Source of the DNA: Echiichthys vipera
Taxonomy: Eukaryota; Chordata; Actinopteri; Perciformes; Trachinidae
Reading direction: 5' to 3'
DNA: 64,000 nt
NCBI GenBank assembly: GCA_963691815.1
Contig: OY829659.1
Coordinates: 13,092,184-13,156,183, forward strand
The notes under the pieces are model-generated. The model searched no databases and was not told where the DNA came from. It worked only from the letters and a program-made list of their open reading frames with translations. This document shows, piece after piece, positions 15,500 through 47,700 of the stretch (position 1 is the stretch's first letter; every line of letters starts with the position of its first letter). The position numbers and the translations under genes were made by a program.

Positions 15500-15735
15500 T
15501 TAGCCATGTCATGTCGTGGTTTTGGGGCTGTTTTCTGCAGCAGGAGTTGGGTCTCTTGTACAGCTACATGGCAGGGTGAATGCAAATGTGTATGTGAAAC
15601 CTCCTTCAGCAACATGCAATACCTCCACTGCAATTGTCTCCCTATCAGTGACAATGGCCCGTCACACTGCAAAACAGGTTAGGCAGTTCCTTGAAGCTAA
15701 GAGTATTGAAACGATGCTTTGGTTATTAAAAAAAC
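15500..15735 (+). pseudogene. Tc1/mariner-type transposase relic
   Basis: The + strand frame reads GLFSAAGVGSLVQLHG followed by N-A-N-V-Y, which matches the 'W-G-C-F-S-A-A-G-V-G' core of Tc1-like DDE transposases. Further on, the frame reads ARHTAKQVRQFLEAKSIE, matching the segment just after the second catalytic Asp (family pattern D-N-G-P-x-H-T-A-K). At 15651-15663 D-N-G-P is read in one frame and H-T-A-K in another, so there is a frameshift at the catalytic motif. The copy is dead and lacks the N-terminal DNA-binding region. The surrounding 15.06-15.78 kb may be the rest of the element, but I could not find its terminal repeats. Confidence 0.75.
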
Positions 15736-16199
15736 GTGCTAGCACAGCAGTGATATAGCCACAGCGGATATTCTATCAAATTCTGAATGATAAATAATAA
15801 CAATATTTCAGAATAAATCAAGTATTAATACGTTGTTCTCTAAATATGATCTCCAGTGTATGTGCTGGATCAGTTATGTTAATTGTCATGTCGTATGAAG
15901 CTGATGGTGTGGACAGCTTTTCTCAATGGAATTACAATCCTACTCAACTTTAGTAACAATAGGTTTACTCCTACATACATTCCTAAGCCCTGTCTCACAC
16001 ACCCACATGCTGTCTATTGTTCTGCCCTATCCTATGTCACATTGGCATATGGTCTTTGGGATAGTGTTTATTTTCCAGGCCTATCCCCACTCTGTTCACA
16101 TCTCCCATCTTAGATATTCCCTCCTCACACACACACACACATTTGCCTGAGGCATGTACCAAACTGTGTCTTTGGCAGAGCATCAGGAAGCAGGGCAGT

Positions 16200-16537
16200 G
16201 TTCCCTGATCTCTCATGCCATTGGTAGCTGGTCATGTGACCAAAAGGAAAGACCTTGTGGAAGCAAGAGTTTGTGAGTCCCCCCCATCTCAGCTGCAAAG
16301 TCAGCACGAGTGTGTGTGGAGAACAAGATCTGTTAACTGAGTCAGGTGTTCCGATGGAGTTTGAGTGTTTGTTCGGCTGTGGTGAGTTGAAGGGAGGAGG
16401 CGGCTGGGTTGGGTGCTGATTTGGCTTCCAGTGAGGGCATGTCAGAGGCAGGAATTCAGAAGGAGTGTTCACATAGCAACTCATCAGGGCAAGAGAGAGG
16501 AAGACTTGCAGGTTAGTAAGGATTAGACTGTTATGTT
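16200..16537 (+). promoter_or_regulatory. stard13: Possible 5'UTR/promoter of long stard13 isoform
   Basis: This stretch precedes the first coding exon. It holds a palindromic E-box of M-box type, ggtcatgtgacc (16230-16241), and an AP-1-like TGAGTCA (16338-16344). An in-frame stop, TAA at 16517-16519, lies 18 nt before the start codon, so the coding frame cannot extend upstream here. No TATA box is obvious. Assignment as promoter rather than as 5' untranslated exon is inference. Confidence 0.35.
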
Positions 16538-36498
<19,961 letters not shown>

Positions 36499-37330
36499 AA
36501 CCCTCGGAAATTAGGCTTTATCTCGGGTCACACTGCCAGAGCGGCCTGGATCTGAGAACCACTGTCTCAGGAGGGGAGTCATCCAGGCAGTGGACTTTAG
36601 TGTCTTTTCACGCTGATGAGCCACATTGAGCTTTACTGTAACAAAACTGTATTGAGGTGCAGTCATTCTGACAGAGGAAAGGGAGTGTTTTTGAAAGGTA
36701 TTCCAGTAATTCCACAGAACAACACATCACTACTTATTTATCAGCGTAAATATAGTATAGTTATCTGTGCCATTTTTTGCACATTTCCAATTTCCAAATA
36801 TGAACCGGCTCATTTGATTTTCTTTGAATAGCCATGGATGTTTCATATAATTAGCTCACAACCATGTACATCATGTGTTTTCAGTATTATTGCTCTGGGT
36901 CATTCCTCCAAATCCTCATCTACTTATCCAATAGCTTGCAAAAATGATGACCTAATAACACAGCCAGCCCTGGAAGGCGTGATCGTGAGATTGTTGCAGT
37001 CTCTTTGTAAAAATGTCGGCCCAGCGCTGCAGGGATTTACATCTCCAATTACTACAGGGCTACCCACTTGAAGGGGCGTCTTTCACTTTAATACGCTTGG
37101 CTTCAGTTGATGAAGTTCAACATCTGTCATATAAAAAAAACATTTAATTTCCTATACACTTTTCACAATAAAATCTCACGTTATTTTGTCATATAAAAGC
37201 TTTTATTATGGAGCAACAACATTAGGAAATATTGGGTTTTCAACAGCAGTAACTTCACACAAATCCTATACAGCTGAAAGCGCTGAAAGCGTAGACTACA
37301 TTTAAACCCCCAAAAAGTAAAATAAAGCAG
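36499..37330 (+). other. stard13: Probable stard13 3'UTR
   Basis: AT-rich sequence after the stop codon without coding features. Two AATAAA signals, 37167-37172 and 37321-37326, are the first good polyadenylation signals; another lies at 38552. Which is used cannot be decided from sequence. Confidence 0.55.
37167..37172 (+). terminator. stard13: Candidate polyadenylation signal AATAAA
   Basis: First canonical hexamer downstream of the stard13 stop codon (669 nt after it), followed within 25 nt by T/GT-rich 'gttattttgtc'. A second hexamer is at 37321. Confidence 0.45.
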
Positions 37331-38619
37331 TAAATTCAATCTAACAGTTTTTTGCGAGTTCAGTCTTGCAGCGTACTTAATTAAATCTTAATTTGATATT
37401 CCTTTAACTGATTTTACAGTATGTAAAAATGGCATACGGTTAATTACACTTAAATTAGAATACCTGTATTTGTATTGATTACTTTAAGAAATCTATCTTA
37501 ACTTAATCTCTTTAAAATGTCACATAACCTGCCATGAAATGCATGTGCATTACGTAAAGCAACAAGCCTGTAATAGCCACACTTTTAATTAATGTTTTAT
37601 AAACTCCTAAAAAGTTGTGAATGTATCACTTACACATTTATAAAAACCTACTTGATCGATCCTTCCACAGATAAAGACTGTCAATAGGAAACAGGACCAG
37701 TACAATATACATGTCATTATTACATTGTGGAAAGTACACAAAGTACATATGAAAGTACGTAGATTAGGAAAAACAAGTACATGGGGGCTCTGGATGGCAG
37801 AAAGGGGAAACACTCATCAGGTCCATAAATGTGCTGTTATGGAGACATTGTGTTAGATATCAATGTGGATTTAGTTCTGTCACTTTTTTAAGTGTTAATC
37901 TTATCTAAATGTTATTTTAAAGTTATTATTGTCATTGTATCGATATATATATTGTATCACTTTTTTTGCTGTCATGTTATACTATGTCTAAGACATGTGA
38001 CCATTTCACTGCTTCTGGGAAGCATGTTTGAAATTGCGTGTGTATGTGTGTGCATGGATGTGCCCGTGTATCTGCATTTTAGATATACGTACAGCCCGTA
38101 TTATCTGTATTTAAATACATATGACGCTTTCTGTGCCAGCAGATCAAACATCATAGCTTTTCAGGGTCTTCCTATCATATTGATATGCTGAAATGTGAAC
38201 TTGTGCACACCGTCCTACTAAAGCAATAGCAGACTAAAGCTTGCTCTGCCATGGCACTGCCTTGGCTTTTCTGTTTCGGCTGTAGGCGTTTCTATGGTGT
38301 TGCTATGATACAATGCCTCTACAGTGCCACCAAAATCCTGCGTGGATGCTGTTTGCTGGTGTGCCATGTGTGTTTGTGTAAATATGTATGTATGAGAGAG
38401 ATAAAGAGTGAGCGAGTGACTTTGACGTGAGCCGTCAGCTGTGTGGGGGGAGAGGCTCCAAACCTAGCGGAGTAGTTGCGACCAGGGTGATTTATGCTTG
38501 GTTATGTCTGTCAAAGTGACAGAAAACACAACCATTGTTTCTAAACAAGACAATAAAAAAATATCTAAGAATTCAACGAAACATTGTATTGTGTGTCCAG
38601 CCTCTGATATTATATTGTT

Positions 38620-39023
38620 TTAAAGCTCCCATATTTTCAAAAAGTGAGATTTCCATGTCTTTTTTAAAAGTTTCAAAACACTCAATCCACAGAGAAATGT
38701 ACACAGCCCGTGTTGTGATGTCGCGACTATATTATATATAGGTAAAAAGTTACAGTTTCAGTGTACAGTACCGTCACAGTCTTTCCAGGCTGCATTGACG
38801 GTGCAGAGACTCCGAGGGGGAGGATATGGAAGACCCGAAAACCACGACCAATGAGAGCAAGCTGGGCTTTTTTTTCCAGAAGGGGGGCCTTAGAGAGACA
38901 GGCACTAAAATGGAGCGTTTCAGACAGACGGTTTGATATTCAGACAGTGAGGCAGGTAAACATGTTTTTGTAGAAACCCAAAATACAAGTACGGACCTAA
39001 AAATAAGCATCATATGAAACCTT
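38620..39023 (+). mobile_element. Short non-autonomous DNA transposon, family A, copy 1
   Basis: Starts taaagctcccatattttcaa, contains 'cactcaatccacagagaaat' and 'ggggccttagagagacaggc', and ends near 'aataagcatcatatgaaacc'. Shared order of motifs with the copy at 49050-49546 defines the family. It has no coding capacity. Confidence 0.7.
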
Positions 39024-40960
39024 GAATATGACAAGGCACAACGTCCCATAATGTTTACCTTGTTATATGCTCTTGTGTCCATTGGGTGGTGCTGTTGCCC
39101 CACTGGAGTCTGGAGGTCATGAATGAATCTGGAAGGTATGCCATGGAAAAGGTTTTTTAGATAACTTGAGTGTATGAAGAGTCATCAGGGGGTTCTCTCT
39201 ATGAGTTTTTTATTTTTTTATTTTAACCAGGTAACTCTCTGTGCCCTTTCAATAGATGGATGAAGGAAATTAAACCTCTGCAGCTCGGATCAATACTCAA
39301 TCACATTTACCTACTTAGCCGAGTTAGATAAGGACTCTCGCAGAGGGCGATGAAGATGTTTTAATACAGATGCTTCTCTCCCTGTAAGCCAGGGCGTCTG
39401 CTAGTTGTAACAAAACAGGAATGAGTGAAACCTCTCTATAACTTCTACCTCATTTAACATGTCAATGATTTTATCTAGAAAGTAGGGCACGCTGTTACAG
39501 CTCCTGAATATCAATCATCCTCTGCACTGTGGGTGCATTTTAGCTCAACTACTCCATGGAGTCTGACAAATGAGGAACATCATGTTGCACATTATACTAC
39601 AAAGGATTACTGAGAAGGAGACTCATGCATTGATTTTCCCCAACTTCATCTATTTTGTGGGTACATTTTCTAAGCAAACATTGAAATTATGATGACACAG
39701 ACAATGTAGTGCAATGTAATATGACAGCTCAAGTACAGTTGTGGTCAGATACAATGCAGAGGGATTTCTAAGATCATCAGTGTTTTTTTTGTTTGTTTTT
39801 TCCATGCAGGGTGACCCTGCAAAGGTATTGAGTATGATCTCTTCTGGGGGAAACCAGCTGTTACCCCTGTCCAAGAAGTCTTTATATCTCTAGTACAGTT
39901 TGAAATAGTATGTACCTGTCTGGTATAACATGGTCTACATATCCCAATGGTTTAAACACATGGCAAGTATAATAATGGATAGGAAAAAAGTGTCAATGGC
40001 CAAGGAGTATAGTTACTATGGCAATAATTCTGAGCTTTCGTAGCCTAGGCTACTGTAAAACAATGGGCCTATTGATAGAACATTGTGCAACAAATGCATG
40101 TATAACTCATATGAAAAATGTTAATATTAATGGACTGTTACAACTCTTGTCTTGTTTCAGTTTGGAAGATAATTATGTCCTCACATTGAAAACTACAGTT
40201 TCCATAATCTGGGGGCTTTGGTGGGTGTAAACAGAAAGGTGCCTATATGTTGCCATGGAGTCAGCTAGCTAGGTGTGGGCTATTAATTTAGCCCTTTTCT
40301 TTTTAGCCTTTATTTGTACGCATTTGTGCCAAATTGGCAACATTAAAATGATGCCGAATTAGCTATTGGCAGTTCCTGTTGGCAACATACCCATGCATGT
40401 ACAGACAACTATCACTACATTGAAGAAAACTTTAAAAACAGAATAATTCTTAGGTAAGTGCTCGAGTTCAAGCAGCGTATTTTTTTCCTATCATTTCTGA
40501 ACGATGGACGTGTATGCGCAATGGACACCGGGCTCCTTGGGAAGTGGGAGTAACACTGAAATGAAAAATATATGTAATCTGTCTGCTTGTTTAGATGTGA
40601 CTGACTTATGACCCCGAGGAGATGGTTCAAAGGCAAATGGCTGCGCACAAGTGAACATGGCAGACAGGGTAAACTTATGGCCTAACTAATAACTATAAAG
40701 TTAGTTTTAAGCCATGATAGAGTTGGCGACATGATAAAGGCAGATTGGTAATGATGTGCAATATCAAACATGTTTTTCAAGACTGTGACAGATTGTATTT
40801 CACATATTTTGCCTTTTGTGGAACGACAAACACTATTTACTTTCAAATATGAAGCAAGTTATATACCATATATATTTCATATACTCTATATCTCCTCTAT
40901 TTTTTTTGTCTTTTTATGTTTTGTTAGCCTGTGAATGTTCTCATTCGTCCAGGTCATCGT

Positions 40961-41221
40961 TATCCTCAAAGCAATTTCAGTCAAAAACAACTGGACTGGT
41001 TGTTTGTCTAGGAAGACGTTTCACCTCTCATCCAAGAGGCTTCATCAGTTCATGTACGCATCTCACCAGGCTGGGACTGGTCCTGAACTGGTCCTGAAGG
41101 ACCAGTCCCAGCCTGGTCAGATGCGTACATGAACTGATGAAGCCTCTTGGATGAGAGGTGAAACGTCTTCCTAGACAAACAACCAGTCCAGTTGTTTTTG
41201 ACTGAAATTGCTTTGAGGATA
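40961..41221. mobile_element. Foldback (palindromic) element
   Basis: Two arms of about 125 nt are near-perfect inverted copies: left begins tatcctcaaagcaatttcag, right ends ctgaaattgctttgaggata. The centre near 41086-41096 is a short spacer between 'ggactggtcc' and 'ggaccagtcc'. The flanking 'gtgaatgttctcattcgtcc' (40930-40950) probably belongs to the left side too. A single arm of the same family is at 28946-29072. I recognise the 'tgatgaagcctcttggatga' string as a frequent teleost repeat; the class is not certain. Confidence 0.8.
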
Positions 41222-43451
41222 TGTTTTGTTAGTGTGTATCTGCTTGTTTGTAGGCCTACATGCTACTGTTAGACTGTTAGTAGACTGAGTCTGAGTAAAT
41301 AGTTATTTGCTAATAAATACTTCCACCAAAATAAGTTTAGTACAAAAAGTATACTTAACTTAAGAAAGAACAATTTAAGTGGTTTAAATGTAATAGTACT
41401 TAAGAATATGATTTCTGAATGCACAAAAAGGCCCATAGCGTATACATTATAGTATTCTTATTGAGTATACACTTTAGGTATCACAAAACTAAATCAGTTT
41501 TTGTCTTGCAGTCTTGTCATTTTCCTCGTTCTCTCCTCCATCGCAGAAATGACTGTAGGAGTGATGGCTAATCTTAACCCGGCCTCGCTTATGTAACTAC
41601 AATTAACAGACCAAAATAGCAAGATTTAAAAGAATATCTCATATCTCCAGTTATTTAAGAGACAAACATGGTTCACACCAGAAGAAATTTTAAAGTGATG
41701 TACTTTGAATGTTGTTCAGTGTTGTAGCTTTTTATCTGCACCACATTCACATTATAAAGCCGAGCAGGGGCAAACACAAGTATCTCCTCTGAGACTGGCT
41801 GATCCACTGTCTTCTTCGAGACAACCATGATAAGGTCATTAATGAATAAATTATCCAATTAATGAATTATTGATGAGACCATGTTTGCAGTTGTGTGTAC
41901 AGTACCCTTGAGTGTACAGTATGCAATGGTATTGGCATACTATAACCAAAAGTATGCATAATTAATGATTCAGTTAATTAGTTAGTGGAGCATGTGTTAA
42001 ACGTTTCAAAAGAATTCGAAAAAATCTGTCACTTCATTTCAGTACATGAGGGTAGTGTACAATGTAAGAGTAGTTCTGTGAGTCTGTTTTCGAGCAAATG
42101 TGAACAGCACAGCCTGCATCACATTAAAGTATCCTAACCAAATGTTGTGTCATTACAGGCACAAATATCTGTGCAGATACATTAAGTTCTTTGTTTGCAG
42201 TATTTCATATCTTAAGATACCATGGTCCGTGTTCAGTACTGAAGTCCAATATTGTTGTAAATCAGAAGCGTAGTGCATCCCAGTGGAATTGTCGTTTCAA
42301 GTCCTGTGGGTTTAAAGTTTTCCGCCAGTATGGAAACCTTCAGAGTAAGGAACATACGTTTGAATTGAGATTCAGGCTTATCATAACACATTGTGAACAA
42401 GGGAAAATCCAGTCTAGTTCTGCTCATCTGAATGTTTTTGGTTGGAGTTGAGTTCCGCAGATAAGATAAGAATGACAAAGACGTACTGAACAGGTGAACA
42501 TATACTTACACTACTGTATATCTATATGTATGTCGTGCAGTGGACACTTTTATCCAAATTGCCTAGCTGCAGTGCATTACATAATTGATTTAGCTCTTGA
42601 TGGAGATACTTTTTTTTACAGCAGAAAGGGCAGATTTGGACTTATGACAGTAAAAGCATAAGTGCAACTAATAACATCAGTGATCCAGCATTCACAACAG
42701 GAACAGGAGCTAATATTAAATCAGCCATTTCTCACATTCATGTCGGTTTTTGTGTCAGTATGCCATGATTGGCCCTGGATGACTCAACTGCAGACACTTT
42801 GATTGTTATTCAGAACGGTCAAGAACAGAGTTTGTGCCTACCGTGTATTACTGTTATTTGAGTCACAGAGATTAATGGGGTTTTTTTTTATGAAAAAGAA
42901 TTACCAAGCGATCTTTGAAAACGTCTGAAGGTCGTTTTACAACAGTAACTGCTGTTCTGAAGATATTTTCCAGAATCCTCTAACCATCTGGATGAAAAAA
43001 TATTTTATGCCTGTAAAATAAATAAATAAATCAGCCCGAAATGATATGCTCCTTTTGTAAAAACAAGCAAGACATTGATGTGTTATTTTTGCACATCTTT
43101 GAAAACCAATAAAAAAGTAAAAAAGTTGGTTCAAGTTGTACAAATTGAGCGCGGATATGTCACTTCTAATACCATCTTCGTTGTGATTAGACTTTTATTT
43201 TTTACCATGCAGCAAGCTGGATATTTTTTCATCCAGATGGTAAGAACAGAGTGTGAGGGTTTTGAAAATACCTTCAGAACAGAGGTAACTGATGCTGAAT
43301 GACCCTTTGGGTTCTTTCAAAGATTGCCTGCTAATTCTTTTTCAGAAAACCAGATGCTTAGCTCTGTGACTTGAGTGTACAGTAATGGTAGTACATGGGT
43401 GAGTGTCACAGTTTCAGTTAGTCTGATTGTTGCTGCATGGGCTGTGAAATT

Positions 43452-43527
43452 ATTAAAACACTCAGTCCACAGAGAAATGCAGCCTGCAAATGAACCTAAA
43501 AATTAGCATAATGTGGAACCTCAGTAT
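43452..43527 (+). mobile_element. Family A short DNA transposon, fragment (copy 2)
   Basis: 'acactcagtccacagagaaa' followed directly by 'gaacctaaaaattagcataa', i.e. the internal and right-end motifs of the family fused, with the middle 300 nt missing. Confidence 0.65.
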
Positions 43528-43891
43528 AAAGTAAGCATCATTTTATTTTGTACTCTTACTTTACTTCTTACATCACAATGTGCTGTTTATTTATCATTCA
43601 GTTGGAGTTGTGTTTGGGCATCAGATTACAGAGTCAAATATTCACTTTCTTTTAGCGACTCTGCCCAAATCCTCAGAGGAAATATCTGGCTCTGTACTGT
43701 ACCTGATAAACACTCAACTGTGTTCACCAACTAGGTGCTAACCATGTCAGCCTGCAGGTATGTCACCTTCACTATGGTTGACTGCGCTTTCACCTATTGC
43801 TTTGCAGAGTGTGTACATACCCACAGTGTCCCATGTGCACCCTGCATGTGTAGGGGCTTTAACGCTTTCCCTTTAAGTCACTAATTTCCAC

Positions 43892-44227
43892 TAGGGCCGG
43901 ACAATAATTCAATATGATCGGTTATTATCTTTTAACAAAATCGTATCGTGATGAAATCATATATCAAGATATCCTGATAAACAATCACGTCATCTAAATT
44001 GATAATAACAAGCACATATAAACTAAGTTTTTTCCTCAGAAAATCTGATATAAAATCCATTTTTCATTTTTTAGGTATTAAACTCACAGAGGAGTGTACA
44101 AAAATAGTACAAATAAATGTATTTACTGAATTAGCAGAGAACATGCTATATGATGATATATATTGTTATAGAGATATGAAATTACCTCTATTGGAATAGA
44201 AGATTTTGGCCATATCGTCCATCCCTA
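43892..44227. mobile_element. Complete hAT-like non-autonomous element with 8-bp target duplication
   Basis: Left end tagggccggacaata, right end tatcgtccatcccta (reversed: tagggatggacgata): 15-nt terminal inverted repeats with three mismatches. Flanks are atttccac (43884-43891) and attttcac (44228-44235), 7 of 8 identical, the duplication length typical of hAT insertions. The 336-nt interior is AT-rich and non-coding. Confidence 0.8.
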
Positions 44228-44620
44228 ATTTTCACGATACATAACTTCGAATAGAGAACACATTTTTTCCACTATTCAGCGCTGTCACTATGTCGGCTGT
44301 GCAGTACGATTTTATTCCATGGCCTCTAAAGCTGTACAGCTCTATTGTATAGGGCAAAATGTCTAAACTCATAGTAAATTCTGGTTGAGTTGTGCATTAT
44401 GCAGTAATTCAACATGACAGATTTAGTATCTTTGGAAATCTTGAGATCTTGAGTAAAGTTTTTAATAAAGTTCTGAGGGTTTGACCAATGCTTGGCTGCT
44501 TAATAATGGACTCATCAGGGCACTGAGGATTAATTGGGTTGTAGAGATTGAGCCATGCTGGATAATTTTCATATGCACTAACAACAGAAGATGCTGCTAA
44601 CAAACAGATGTATACATTGT

Positions 44621-44746
44621 TCACTGTTCTCTGGTGTACACGTCAGAGCAGGCCTTGCAAAACTCGATATCGGTGAAGGCCACACACTTTATGTAAGCTT
44701 TTCCATCAAACTGAAGTGACCGTTCTATCTCGGATGGCTTTTTCAT
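44621..44746 (-). CDS. Unrecognised coding-like 41-codon ORF
   Basis: The minus strand from ATG 44746 to TGA 44621 begins MKKPSEIERSLQFDGKAYIK and ends C-S-D-V-Y-T-R-E-Q; it has three cysteines in C-V-A-F-T-D-I-E-F-C-K-A-C. Codon choice and local GC (higher than the AT-rich surroundings) look protein-like. A pyrimidine-rich run ending in AG (tataag) lies just upstream on the same strand, so it may instead be a terminal exon. I do not recognise the family; it could be a pseudogene fragment or chance. Confidence 0.35.
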   Translation of the reverse strand: MKKPSEIERSLQFDGKAYIKCVAFTDIEFCKACSDVYTREQ

Positions 44747-45134
44747 GGCCACTTATATAATGCAAAAAGGAACACAACTTGAACAGTCAGGTAAACAATA
44801 GTTGCAAGAATCAAAGAAAACAAAACACTGTTATTCACAGATTAGTCTTATTTATTGTGAGTAAAAACTTGTTTCAGATAGAAGCCATCATCACTGTTAT
44901 TAAAACAGCAGAAATGACAATTTCTCAGGTGAGGTTCAACCACCAATCAGGACAGAGAATACATAATTGCATAATAGGTCCATATGTGAATTAGCCGCTC
45001 AAGATAAATAAATAAAAATAAAAGGACTACTTATCTAGGGTTGTACCTGACTCTGAATTTCGCCAAATCAGATTTGGCTGTGCAATACGAATAATCGACT
45101 TTTCATTCTGTGGCATAGGCCTGTTTTACTGTTC

Positions 45135-45276
45135 GCGTCTAGATGGTAACCCAAGATCTCTCTGCGGAAGATGGTTGGGTTGAGACATTGACCTTGAATG
45201 GTTAAGGTTAGGATAGGTCATCGGGCAGCAAGTCTTGCCAGAGTATTCGCAAATCTAGGGTTACCATCTAGACGCA
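45135..45276. mobile_element. 142-nt inverted-repeat element (MITE-like)
   Basis: A perfect 18-nt inverted repeat, gcgtctagatggtaaccc at 45135-45152 and its exact complement at 45259-45276, encloses 106 nt without a coding frame. The repeats extend imperfectly inward. No clear target duplication is visible. The family was not recognised. Confidence 0.7.
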
Positions 45277-47204
45277 AGCAATCTGTTTTATTTGACAGTG
45301 TGCGCATGGTCCGTGGTTTGTTAGCGTGTTAGTCTTTGCGGTATGTCGATTCACAGACCACTGTCTCCTCTATTAAATTGACTTAGTGTTATAAACACAT
45401 CACATATTCCTTTTTGCATATAGACGATCAAGTAACGATTTATTGAACTGCCAGATTTTTAATCAGGGTTCGGAATCCGAAATGTGCAACATTTTTTGCC
45501 AACATTAACCTTTCTGTGAGTGCAAGTGTTTTGTTTTCTTATACCACGATATTATTGTACTCTTCCACCGTTCAGGAGCCCTATGTTCAAGTACAGCCAA
45601 AGAGCCATGGCCTTGACCCTAGACTGTGACCCTTGTCAAAGAACTGTCCTCTTCATCCCTGGTGACAGCCAGGCAGTGTTACTACAAACTGATGCCTACC
45701 ACCATTTGGATAATTAAAATGAGGAACCAGGACATAGCTTAAAGAAATTCTTACCTTTCTGGCATGTCACACACCACATGAACAACTCCGCCTCCCTCCA
45801 AAATCCCAACCCCCCCGCCCCCCTCCCCCAAAGCGAGCGGTGAGTGAGAAGCACAATTGAAACGGAGCGCCTGATGAAAGGCAGGAAGCTCAGCAATCAT
45901 TTAATTCAGCCTGAAAAAATGATTGGTCAGACTTTTATCAGAAATACATATTTGAGAATTGAAAATGTATGAGTTTCAACACCTGGTGGATTTGCTTTAA
46001 ATTTTAGTGTGCCATACGCTATTTTAAGATAACAAAAGAAAAGTGTAAAAATGCCAGAAAAGTAAGAATTGTTTTAAACAGAACATTTTGTTTTTGTGCA
46101 TCTATCATTGCCAAAATAGCCATTTTTCCTTGACTAAGACAAAAGAGGCTTGTTTAAAACTTCACCACAGCACAGTTCATCCAGAGGGGCTTTGAAAGGG
46201 ATTCATAAAAGCAAAGACTAAAGGTGTAATCTTCTTAACCCATGGAGGAGTGTGTAATCCTTGAATCCTTAAACATAACAATGACCAATATTGAGGTTAT
46301 GAGATTTCAGCAGGAGGACCTTTTTTTTCCTCATGCGCTTTTGCCTTCAGACTGCTACAAAGGCACTATTTATATCGTTAAAACTTTAATAAGCTACTTT
46401 GTGGTGTCCTTTGAGGATTGTCCTCTGCAATTCCACTAGTATTAAAGTAACAGAGTGAATGCAACAGGGAATATGACCTGTTTGTTAAAAGTGTTTAGTC
46501 TCAAGAATGCAGAAGATCTAAGTAAAGGAGCCAATAAGAAAATCCGGTCTAATGTCCTCAGAGTGTGGACTTAAAGTCTTTCAGTCTATTACTAATTCAC
46601 CCTTTCAGTAGGCTTTCAGTAGGGAATTTTTTTACACCTGTTTTTAATACAAACCTTATTTCAATCATTTTCAAAGTGCCATTTTATTAATTTCTGTAGA
46701 ATGATTTCCTTTATTCTGCCTTACTTCAATATATAGACAGTAATGTCACATCAGTACCTAAACAAAGGAAACGGCACCTGTTGGGAGAACAAAGGACAAC
46801 AGTTTTGTAAAAAAACACAAAAAAACTTTTAAGATTGATGTTTTGTACTGTAAAGCAAGGGAAACAATATATAAAAATAAGACGGTAGAAGAAGCAGAGA
46901 AGAAATGAATGTGATTTATCATTTTGTTTAGAACCATCACAACAGCCTGATGTTATGTCTTTGCTACTGTCTTTGTTTGGAAAAACAATGACAAAATGTA
47001 GTTGTTGACAAAATTCCGAAACTGACCTTTTTAAGGCGAGAAAAGAAAAGCAACTTAATTTAGTTCATTAGTGTTTCAATTAAATGTTTCTTTGCAGTAG
47101 AATGTGATCTGTTCTCTGATATAAAATGAAATTCCTAATTGGTGAATTGCGTGTAAAGAGACAGCAAGTTCCTGTTATTGTGCCACCTCTGTAATCAGTT
47201 GTTT

Positions 47205-47210
<6 letters not shown>

Positions 47211-47236
<26 letters not shown>
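47211..47236 (+). repeat. (CA)n microsatellite
   Basis: About 13 CA units followed by gatagacacacagg. Confidence 0.9.
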
Positions 47237-47238
<2 letters not shown>

Positions 47239-47384
47239 TAGACACACAGGAGTGCATATGAACGCACACCCACGCACGTCCACCTTGATGATGACTCACC
47301 TACGACTGTGAAAACAGGAAGTTATTACCTGTGTTTCTAACACTGTCTAAGGTCAGCCCTTTATATAATCAACAAGTCTGACAT

Positions 47385-47700
47385 TTTTTTTCAACCTTTA
47401 TTTATTCAAACTGAGAGCAATGCTCTCTTTTTCAGGAACGCCCTGAACACATTCACACAGATACACATTCACACCAGGAAGCTGCCCTGTACAACCACAA
47501 TCTGCTCTGCTGACCACTGAGCAGCTCTATGGGCCTTAAGGGACTTATTCAAAGGCACCTCAGTGGCACTAATGAGAGAGGGGCAAGTGCTGCCTCATCA
47601 CTTTTCCGCCCAAATTTATCCTGCCGGTCCAGGGGATTGAACCGGTGACCTGGGCACAAGCTTGCATCTCTAACCTTTAGGCCACCACTGCCCCATTTTC
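47385..47700 (-). repeat. Teleost interspersed repeat
   Basis: Contains 'acctttatttattcaaactg', 'ttgaaccggtgacctgggca' and 'taggccaccactgcccca', a layout I recall from abundant fish repeats. The 'ggttcaatcccctggaccgg' phrase on the opposite strand resembles a tRNA B-box (GGTTCRANYCC), so a SINE origin is possible. Confidence 0.5.

Noticed and set aside
38552..38557. AATAAA as the main stard13 polyadenylation signal
   Set aside because: Two earlier hexamers (37167, 37321) exist and a transposon copy begins right after 38552; it is possible but not preferred.
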